A DNA stretch of 11,976 nucleotides from an uncultured Succinatimonas sp. (GTDB lineage: Bacteria > Pseudomonadota > Gammaproteobacteria > Enterobacterales > Succinivibrionaceae), in the NCBI GenBank assembly GCA_937896115.1, contig CALBLB010000383.1, positions 1 to 11,976 on the forward strand. The letters are read 5' to 3'. A program made the translations under genes and the position numbers. The notes below the pieces were generated by a model, which was not told where the DNA came from, did not search any database, and saw nothing but the letters and a program-made list of their open reading frames with translations. This document shows positions 7,433 to 11,976 of this stretch, in pieces (the stretch's first letter is position 1; every line of letters begins with the position of its first letter).

Positions 7433-7639
7433 GAGCATGACGGAAATTAGTAAAGGCGAAACCTTGCAACAAGACGAGCAAAATCTCAATTTTTTGCAGG
7501 ATCTCACTCATGACATGCAGTAAAAGCCGGTGCTTTCTTTTTGCGCAATGCCGGTTTAAAACAGGACAAAGCCTGCCAATTATGTGCATATGTTTTTACT
7601 CTAAAGATTTTAAGTACACTGCAGACATCGTGTTTTTTC

Positions 7640-7644
7640 AAGGA
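7640..7644 (+). promoter_or_regulatory. Ribosome binding site that fixes the deaminase start at 7652
   Basis: AAGGA is 7 nt before the ATG at 7652. The upstream in-frame ATG at 7541 has no such site, and the 37 residues it would add do not resemble a deaminase and would bury the signal peptide. Confidence 0.75.
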
Positions 7645-7651
7645 CTTTAAA

Positions 7652-8233
7652 ATGCTCAAACATATAGCTTTGACTGCCGCGCTGTTTTCTTTCATGTCTT
7701 GCAATGTACAGGCTGCAAATACCGACTATGTTCCCCTCTTCATGTCAGAAGCCGCCGCAGAAGCTCAAAGCATCTTCCTAAACAAAGACGGTGCTCCTTT
7801 CGGAGCTGTGATCGTCAAAGACGGCAAAATCGTCGGTCGCGGCCATGACAGCAAACGCAAACTTATCGATCCTACCGCTCATGCTGAAATCACGGCTATA
7901 CGCGATGCCGCCAAAAATTTGGGTACTCCGGATCTCTCCGACTGCGTTATCTACTCTTCAGCCTACCCTTGTCCTATGTGCCTTAGCGCCATCATTTGGG
8001 CCAATATTAAGGTAGTTTATTACGGAAACGGCGTTGAAGATTCTGCTACTGCAGGTTTCGGAGGGGACGACTTTATTTACAAGTTTTTCAACGAAGGGAT
8101 GAAAGATACCAACGTGTTAAAAGTCGAACAACACGATCGTAATGTAACGTTGCCTGCATTTTTGGAATATGCAAAACGCAAAGGCGAATTTAAAGAGTTT
8201 CCCAAAGTACACAAAGACTCTTTAGCTCATTAG
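7652..8233 (+). CDS. Guanine deaminase-like (CDA-fold) enzyme with an N-terminal signal peptide
   Basis: The 193-residue protein has the zinc-dependent cytidine/deoxycytidylate deaminase motifs: 'PFGAVIVKDG' (49-58), HAE (77-79) and PCPMC (106-110), with His77, Cys107 and Cys110 as zinc ligands and Glu79 as the proton shuttle. The stretches 'DPTAHAEITAIR' and 'DDFIYKFF' follow B. subtilis guanine deaminase closely, so guanine to xanthine plus ammonia is the best guess. TadA- or cytosine-type substrates are possible. Residues 1-21 form a signal peptide: Lys3, hydrophobic 'IALTAALFSFM', then 'NVQA' and a likely cut before Ala22. A cysteine at 17 makes a lipoprotein less likely but possible (weak lipobox FMSC). 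Family members are normally cytoplasmic, so export is unusual. Start chosen by the AAGGA site. It is transcribed divergently from the thi operon; no convincing own promoter was found. Confidence 0.85.
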   Translation: MLKHIALTAALFSFMSCNVQAANTDYVPLFMSEAAAEAQSIFLNKDGAPFGAVIVKDGKIVGRGHDSKRKLIDPTAHAEITAIRDAAKNLGTPDLSDCVIYSSAYPCPMCLSAIIWANIKVVYYGNGVEDSATAGFGGDDFIYKFFNEGMKDTNVLKVEQHDRNVTLPAFLEYAKRKGEFKEFPKVHKDSLAH

Positions 8234-8248
8234 TTTGATAACCTTACG

Positions 8249-8276
8249 CTTCCCCGCATTAGTGCGGGGAAGTTTT
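8249..8276 (+). terminator. Intrinsic terminator after the deaminase gene
   Basis: A perfect 10-bp GC-rich stem pairs CTTCCCCGCA (8249-8258) with TGCGGGGAAG (8263-8272) around a TTAG tetraloop, followed by TTTT (8273-8276). It lies 15 nt after the deaminase stop. On the - strand no U tract follows, so it probably does not end the kdsB transcript efficiently. Confidence 0.82.
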
Positions 8277-8300
8277 ACGGTTTAGGCACTGCCCTTTTTT

Positions 8301-9068
8301 TCAGTGCATACCCTTACCAGAGAGGATCTCGTTTACACGTTTTAAATCTTCTTTGGTATCCACGCCTATCTCAGGAGGAGTTGCGGTGATCCCCACGGCT
8401 ATCTTAAAACCGTAATGCATAAGTCTTAACTGCTCCAAGGACTCGCACTTTTCTATTTCAGCCTGCTCACGCTTGGTGTAATCAAGCACGGTCCCTGCCC
8501 TGTAGGCATAAATTCCTATATGATGGTAATGAGGATATTGAAGTTTTTTAACCTCACCTTTACCGAAATTGTCTCTTTCATAGGGAATAGGCGCACGCGA
8601 AAAATACAATGCCGTGCCGTTTTTATCCATGACTACCTTTACGCAATTAGGATCGAATACATCTGCAATTTTTTCTATCTTTGAGCACAAAGTGGCCATA
8701 TCGGCTCCCGAACTTATCAAAAGCTTGGCTACCTCATCGATATGTCCGGGATTTATCAAAGGCTCATCTCCCTGCACGTTTACCACTACGGTATCTGCTG
8801 GCATCTTGGTTTTTTCGAGCATTTGCGCGATGCGATCCGTGCCGCAACGGCAATCCTTTGAAGTCATGCAGATCTCAGCTCCGCATCCTTGCAAAACTTC
8901 ATACACTCTCTCATCATCCACGCAAGCTATGACTCTTGAGGCCTGTGATTGCAAAGCCTGTTTACACACCACCTTGATCATAGGTTCGCCGCCTACCGAA
9001 GCCAAAGGCTTGCCGGGAAGTCTGGTGGACGCATAACGCGCCGGGATCGCCACTACGTAATCTGCCAT
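8301..9068 (-). CDS. kdsB: KdsB, CMP-Kdo synthetase (3-deoxy-manno-octulosonate cytidylyltransferase)
   Basis: KdsB activates Kdo with CTP to CMP-Kdo, the donor used by the Kdo transferase on lipid A precursor in the cytoplasm. The 255-residue length is near E. coli's 248. The signature 'IPARYASTRLPGKPL' (8-22) is the nucleotide-binding loop, 'VNVQGDEPLI' (97-106) holds metal-binding acidic residues, and 'CGTDRIAQ', 'ALYFSRAPIPYERD', 'HHIGIYAYRAG' and 'ESLEQLRLMHYG' match the substrate-binding regions. It begins 33 nt after the lpxK stop, with an AGGAA SD, and is probably co-transcribed with it. The ycaR gene that separates lpxK and kdsB in E. coli is absent. A small hairpin, GCACTG (8286-8291) with CAGTGC (8302-8307), overlaps the stop codon but lacks a U tract. 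Confidence 0.97.
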   Translation of the reverse strand: MADYVVAIPARYASTRLPGKPLASVGGEPMIKVVCKQALQSQASRVIACVDDERVYEVLQGCGAEICMTSKDCRCGTDRIAQMLEKTKMPADTVVVNVQGDEPLINPGHIDEVAKLLISSGADMATLCSKIEKIADVFDPNCVKVVMDKNGTALYFSRAPIPYERDNFGKGEVKKLQYPHYHHIGIYAYRAGTVLDYTKREQAEIEKCESLEQLRLMHYGFKIAVGITATPPEIGVDTKEDLKRVNEILSGKGMH

Positions 9069-9101
9069 TATTTATTCCTGTACGGAGAATTGATACTAAG
9101 G

Positions 9102-10130
9102 TCAATTGTCAAGTTTTACCCGCTTTGCCAATTGTTGCAAGGAGTTTTTCACTAAAGATCTGAAAGCATCATCAAAATCCTGTGACAATGCAGCTTTAAC
9201 TTCAAGAACATAAAGTCCGCTTACATCGCATTTACTATATTTTACTGCGTCTTTGGCAGTCATCACCACAGGATGAGTTGAGGTTGCCAAAGTAAGATCG
9301 TCAAGCTTCACTTTCCCGTGATCTCCCGGGGTAAGCATACCAGCAATCTCAAAGCCCAAACTTTTTACGCTGTCTCTGACTCTGTTCGGGTTACCAATTC
9401 CTGCCAATACCCATACTTTGCTTTTTGGCGCTAAAGGAGCTGTGTTTTTATTCAAAGGTTGCGGGTAAATGAGCTTAAGATCCATTCTGTGTGCTCCTGT
9501 GGGGGTCGCATTTCCTCCGTTGCATACCACCATGTCACAAGTTTTAAGCCGCCACTTGCCTTCACGAAGAGGTCCTGCAGGTAATAAAAAGCCGTTTCCC
9601 AAAAGACGTTGTCCGTCCAAAACTACAATCTCGGCATCCCGCCTTAGTGAATAATGTTGCATGCCGTCATCTGACAAAATAACATCACATCCTTTTTCAC
9701 ATAAAGCTTTTGCACCGCGTACGCGGTTGGGATCAACCGCTACCATGGCCTCGTCAAGAACGCTTCTTTTTATGAGTAAAGGCTCGTCGCCGCAAAGCTC
9801 TGCAGGTGTATCTTTCGAAACCAAAAGAGGATAGATGTCACTTTTTCCCTTATATCCTCTGGAGATGAGACCGGGAGTGTATCCCATGGCTTTTAATTTT
9901 TTCAAAAGCGCAATGCTAAGCGGTGTTTTACCGCTGCCTCCTACGGTGATCCCGCCTACTATGATCACTGCCGCTTTGATGCTTTGGGATTTAATCATTC
10001 CGTGTCGGTAAAAAAAACGTCTTAAGGCACTTACCGTTCCGAATAATAAAGATAAAGGCCACAGCAAAAGCAGAAAAAATTTTGCTTTTTTATTTTTTTC
10101 GTACCAAAGATCATCAGGATTTAACGGCAT
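9102..10130 (-). CDS. lpxK: LpxK, tetraacyldisaccharide 4'-kinase
   Basis: LpxK adds the 4'-phosphate to the lipid A disaccharide at the inner membrane. With the start at 10130 the protein is 342 residues, close to E. coli's 328. One hydrophobic N-terminal anchor (~17-34, 'FFLLLLWPLSLLFG') is followed by the Walker A loop 'VGGSGKT' (63-69), 'SRGYKGK' (90-96), 'GDEPLLI' (114-120), 'DDGMQHY' (154-160), 'LPAGPLREG' (183-191) and 'MTAKDAVK' near the end. The frame stays open another 33 codons upstream to an ATG at 10229, but 'MPLNPDDLWYEKN' fits the family N-terminus and the ATG at 10130 has a perfect SD AAGGAG 6 nt away. In E. coli the order is msbA-lpxK-ycaR-kdsB; here msbA is not adjacent and a divergent efflux gene lies upstream instead. 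Confidence 0.96.
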   Translation of the reverse strand: MPLNPDDLWYEKNKKAKFFLLLLWPLSLLFGTVSALRRFFYRHGMIKSQSIKAAVIIVGGITVGGSGKTPLSIALLKKLKAMGYTPGLISRGYKGKSDIYPLLVSKDTPAELCGDEPLLIKRSVLDEAMVAVDPNRVRGAKALCEKGCDVILSDDGMQHYSLRRDAEIVVLDGQRLLGNGFLLPAGPLREGKWRLKTCDMVVCNGGNATPTGAHRMDLKLIYPQPLNKNTAPLAPKSKVWVLAGIGNPNRVRDSVKSLGFEIAGMLTPGDHGKVKLDDLTLATSTHPVVMTAKDAVKYSKCDVSGLYVLEVKAALSQDFDDAFRSLVKNSLQQLAKRVKLDN

Positions 10131-10136
10131 GCAGGG

Positions 10137-10142
10137 CTCCTT
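10137..10142 (-). promoter_or_regulatory. Ribosome binding site that fixes the lpxK start
   Basis: AAGGAG on the - strand is 6 nt upstream of the ATG at 10130. It selects this start over the in-frame ATG at 10229, which lacks a comparable site and would add 33 residues not seen in LpxK. Confidence 0.75.
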
Positions 10143-10276
10143 AATTTCAAGGCGTGCAGGATTTAGCCGAAGTCTTAAAGTAGCAAGTTGCAAATTCAAA
10201 TGTCTTAAAACAATTTGAGCTGTGCTCATTCTGCTAAAATCCGCCCTGAATTTTAAAGTGAAATGAGGACAATGTC

Positions 10277-11488
10277 ATGCGTAACTGGAAGACCGCGTTG
10301 ACCGTTTTTTCCCTGGACTGGTTACTCATGTCGGGAAGCTATACGCTGATGTTTCCTTTTTTACCGGTATATCTTGCCAACGATCTAGGATGCGCCAAAG
10401 CCGATCTCACTTTTTGGTCGTCAGCTTGTTTTTCCATTCAATTCGTATTTTCCTGTTTACTCTCACCTTTATGGGGACGCATTGCCGATCGTTTCGGACG
10501 CAAGCTTATGCTGTTGCGCGCAAGTTCGATGCTGGCTGTTGCCTATTGCGTCTGCATATTCGTAACCACTCCGCTGCAACTTTTTCTGGCAAGAGCCTTT
10601 ATGGGCTTTGCCTGCGGCATAACCCCGGTAATTTTAGCCATGGCCTCAGAAACCGTACCCAAAGAGAAAACCGGTCTTGCCATGGGCATACTGCAAAGTA
10701 TGAATGTCTTAGGCAGTGTGGTCGGCCCTTTGGCAGGGGGGATGATCGCCCAATACTTAAGCGTACGTTATACTTTCGTCATCACTACCTGCGCGCTTTC
10801 TATTGTCCCCCTCTTAAGTCTTGTTTTCATACATGAACCAAAGCGCCCTCATTTATCTGCACCTGCGCAAGATCACGTACATTTGGGAAGCATATTGGGC
10901 AACAAAGCCATACTTTCGGTGCTGGTGATCGCTACCCTCTCCTTTCTTATACTCATGTTGCAAGCCTCCGTACTTACCCCCTACGTCAACGATCTTTCAG
11001 GAGCACAAGCAGACGGGATTGTCCTTTCCGGAGTAGTTTTTTCTCTGCAGGGTATCTCAGGCGCCTTAGCTTCACCTTGGTGGGGTATTCAGGGACAAAG
11101 ACGGGGATTTTTAGCCTGTCTTATTGCTGCAATGATAAGTGCCAGTATTTTTTACGCACTGCTTGCCGTACCTGAAACTCTCCTGCCTTTTGCCTGCCTG
11201 GAATTTTTAAGCGGGATGTGTCTTGCAGGCATTGTTCCTATGATCAATGCATTGTTGGTTCAGGTTACGGCACCGCGTGATCGAGCCACTGCCTTTGGTT
11301 TACTTTATTCTTTTCAGGAAGGCGGAGCTGGAAGCGGTCCTCTGCTCGGCGGATTCATCGCTGCAACTTGCGGCATGTGGGCTCTTTTTGTGTCAGGCGG
11401 GGTGATGTTGCTGTTATGTGCAGTACTGTTAGCATATTTTTCTCCCCAAAGTCTTAAACGACCTAACTTACGCAAGGTGACTCCTTAA
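10277..11488 (+). CDS. MFS drug efflux transporter, DHA1 type, MdtG-like
   Basis: This is a 403-residue integral inner-membrane protein with about 12 hydrophobic segments. MFS motif A is 'GRIADRFGRK' (67-76) between helices 2 and 3, with Asp71. Motif B is 'LARAFMGFACG' with Arg106. The antiporter motif C is seen at 146-155 ('GSVVGPLAGG'), which points to proton-driven drug export. 'SPLWGRIADRFGRKLMLLR' closely resembles E. coli MdtG, and the second-half 'SGPLLGGFIAA' matches too. The substrate is not predictable. The ATG at 10277 has GAGGA (10265-10269) 7 nt upstream. A -10-like TAAAAT (10235-10240) lies in the 146-bp gap shared with lpxK, but no -35 at proper spacing is convincing. It is single-gene and divergent from lpxK. 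Confidence 0.9.
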   Translation: MRNWKTALTVFSLDWLLMSGSYTLMFPFLPVYLANDLGCAKADLTFWSSACFSIQFVFSCLLSPLWGRIADRFGRKLMLLRASSMLAVAYCVCIFVTTPLQLFLARAFMGFACGITPVILAMASETVPKEKTGLAMGILQSMNVLGSVVGPLAGGMIAQYLSVRYTFVITTCALSIVPLLSLVFIHEPKRPHLSAPAQDHVHLGSILGNKAILSVLVIATLSFLILMLQASVLTPYVNDLSGAQADGIVLSGVVFSLQGISGALASPWWGIQGQRRGFLACLIAAMISASIFYALLAVPETLLPFACLEFLSGMCLAGIVPMINALLVQVTAPRDRATAFGLLYSFQEGGAGSGPLLGGFIAATCGMWALFVSGGVMLLLCAVLLAYFSPQSLKRPNLRKVTP

Positions 11489-11506
11489 AAATTGATCATA
11501 AGGATC

Positions 11507-11534
11507 CGCTTAAAAGCGATTCTTAAGCTTTTAA
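11507..11534. repeat. Short alternative hairpins just after the MFS gene
   Basis: CGCTT (11507-11511) can pair with AAGCG (11514-11518). Alternatively TTAAAAGC (11510-11517) can pair with GCTTTTAA (11527-11534), 8 bp around a 9-nt loop. The two folds share bases and exclude one another. No U tract follows either, so they are not clear terminators; they could protect the mRNA end. Confidence 0.35.
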
Positions 11535-11541
11535 CACCTAA

Positions 11542-11585
11542 ATTTTCTCCCAAATTGGGAATTTTTTTACAATTTAGGAGAAAAT
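11542..11585. repeat. Inverted repeat enclosing the terminator-like hairpin
   Basis: ATTTTCTCC (11542-11550) is the exact complement of GGAGAAAAT (11577-11585), and CCTAAAT (from 11537) also pairs with ATTTAGG (to 11578). The arms overlap, so the two pairings compete with each other and with the hairpin at 11548-11560. It may be a remnant, an operator or a structured 3' end; its role is unknown. Confidence 0.4.
11548..11568 (+). terminator. Weak intrinsic terminator after the MFS gene
   Basis: TCCCA (11548-11552) pairs with TGGGA (11556-11560) around a 3-nt loop, followed by A and seven T (11562-11568). The stem is short, but the U tract is good and the site is 60 nt after the MFS stop. Confidence 0.5.
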
Positions 11586-11629
11586 CAAGCTAAATGCTGT
11601 TATATATAGAAATTTTTTTTAATTTTTTC

Positions 11630-11657
11630 TTGATTATTCCTGATAACCCGTTATATT
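11630..11657 (+). promoter_or_regulatory. Promoter-like sequence with AT-rich upstream element for the right-edge gene
   Basis: TTGATT (11630-11635, 4 of 6) and TATATT (11652-11657, 5 of 6) are 16 nt apart. Long A/T tracts at 11609-11629 lie directly upstream, like a UP element or curved DNA. Transcription would start near 11664, about 70 nt before the ATG at 11735. The rest of the 246-bp gap (11489-11734) holds only the terminator and inverted repeats listed separately. Confidence 0.5.
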
Positions 11658-11734
11658 GATGCATGCAATCTTCATGTATGTAAGATCACACGCCGTCATC
11701 CGTCAGGTGATGAACCAGCCAGTAAGCGACCAAT

Positions 11735-11976
11735 ATGAAAGACTTACTCCTCGGATTGAGAATGCACGATATTTACACTCTCAATTCATCAGATAAGGCA
11801 AAGCTCAATGCCATCTACCGCCCAGCAGAGCGTTACGCATCTCCGCACAATCTTAACTTTTATGATCAGGCTCAGCACACCAGGTTTAATCAAAACAGTA
11901 ATAAACTGTGGGATCAGATGCGCACCAGAGACGGAGGCGGCAATTTAGGAGCGTCTTTTACGCTGTTGTCAGATGT
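11735..11976 (+). CDS. Unrecognised protein, N-terminal part (runs off the window)
   Basis: The frame is open from ATG 11735 to the window end, 80 codons plus 2 bases, with an in-frame TAA at 11723 just upstream. The residues include 'LNAIYRPAERYASPHNLNF' and 'NKLWDQMRTRDGGG', a mixed hydrophilic composition that reads like a real soluble protein, but I do not recognise the family. No membrane segment or signal peptide is visible. The start is uncertain: the ATG at 11735 has no clear SD, while ATG 11762 has GGA 6 nt upstream. A different frame is also readable over 11674-11796, so the true N-terminus may lie there with a frameshift between. A promoter-like sequence lies about 80 bp upstream. 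Confidence 0.45.
   Translation, partial: MKDLLLGLRMHDIYTLNSSDKAKLNAIYRPAERYASPHNLNFYDQAQHTRFNQNSNKLWDQMRTRDGGGNLGASFTLLSD

Noticed and set aside
7522..7557. Inverted repeat around CCGG upstream of the deaminase gene
   Set aside because: Only about seven pairs with a wobble and a long loop, and no U tract. It may be chance, so it was not called a terminator.
7323..7589. Open frame on the - strand covering the riboswitch
   Set aside because: It overlaps the TPP aptamer and promoter, has no family resemblance and no SD; the RNA structure explains the sequence.
7541..7651. N-terminal extension of the deaminase from an in-frame ATG at 7541
   Set aside because: No ribosome binding site; the added 37 residues do not resemble the family; the ATG at 7652 has AAGGA 7 nt upstream and starts a clean signal peptide.
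8286..8307. GCACTG/CAGTGC hairpin overlapping the kdsB stop as a terminator
   Set aside because: A six-bp stem with a 10-nt loop and no U tract on either strand.
10131..10229. LpxK start at 10229 (33 extra residues)
   Set aside because: The ATG at 10130 has a perfect SD and matches the family N-terminus. The upstream part is better read as leader DNA shared with the divergent gene.
11594..11659. Small ORF beginning ATG 11594 after AGGAG
   Set aside because: Only 21 codons of mostly Phe, Ile and Leu from the AT tract, and the SD spacing of 13 nt is poor.
11674..11976. Phage or mobile-element origin of the right-edge gene
   Set aside because: The composition and vague look suggested it, but no recognisable motif, integrase, repeat boundary or tRNA site is in the window.

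Overview
The window looks like chromosomal DNA from a Gram-negative gammaproteobacterium. It carries two lipopolysaccharide genes (lpxK, kdsB), a bacterial alpha-2-macroglobulin-type protein, an MdtG-like efflux pump and an enterobacterial-style thiCE/FSGH thiamin cluster. Thiamin thiazole synthesis goes through ThiH (tyrosine-derived, oxygen-sensitive radical SAM) rather than ThiO, which suits an anaerobic or facultative lifestyle. A gut lineage such as Succinivibrionaceae would fit, but this is only a guess from gene content. No insertion sequence, tRNA, rRNA or CRISPR array was seen.

Layout, left to right. Positions 1-1161 (+) hold the 3' end of a large alpha-2-macroglobulin-like gene, closed by a 13-bp bidirectional terminator (1177-1213). 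Positions 1225-7241 (-) are a six-gene thiamin operon, transcribed thiC, thiDE (fused), thiF, thiS, thiG, thiH, with junctions of 0 to 31 nt. It is preceded by a TPP riboswitch (7315-7396) and a well-spaced promoter (7404-7432). The leader between aptamer and thiC can fold into a stem that covers the thiC start codon. Divergently, 7652-8233 (+) encodes a guanine-deaminase-like enzyme with a signal peptide, followed by a strong terminator. Positions 8301-10130 (-) are lpxK then kdsB. Positions 10277-11488 (+) are an MFS efflux pump. The last 490 bp hold a weak terminator, an AT-rich promoter region and the 5' end of an unrecognised gene that runs off the window.

Function. ThiC makes HMP-P from aminoimidazole ribotide. 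ThiF adenylates ThiS, which becomes the sulfur carrier. ThiH supplies dehydroglycine and ThiG assembles the thiazole. ThiDE phosphorylates HMP-P and couples it to the thiazole, giving thiamin phosphate. The operon therefore encodes most of the route to thiamin phosphate; ThiI, Dxs and ThiL are not in the window. LpxK and KdsB act in lipid A and Kdo assembly.

Most of the window is ordinary core metabolism and I found no evidence of a new defence or mobile system. The points most worth a second look are the exported deaminase, the thiC leader architecture with a palindrome over its promoter, a ThiF that lacks the usual crossover-loop cysteine, and the two overlapping readable frames at the right edge.
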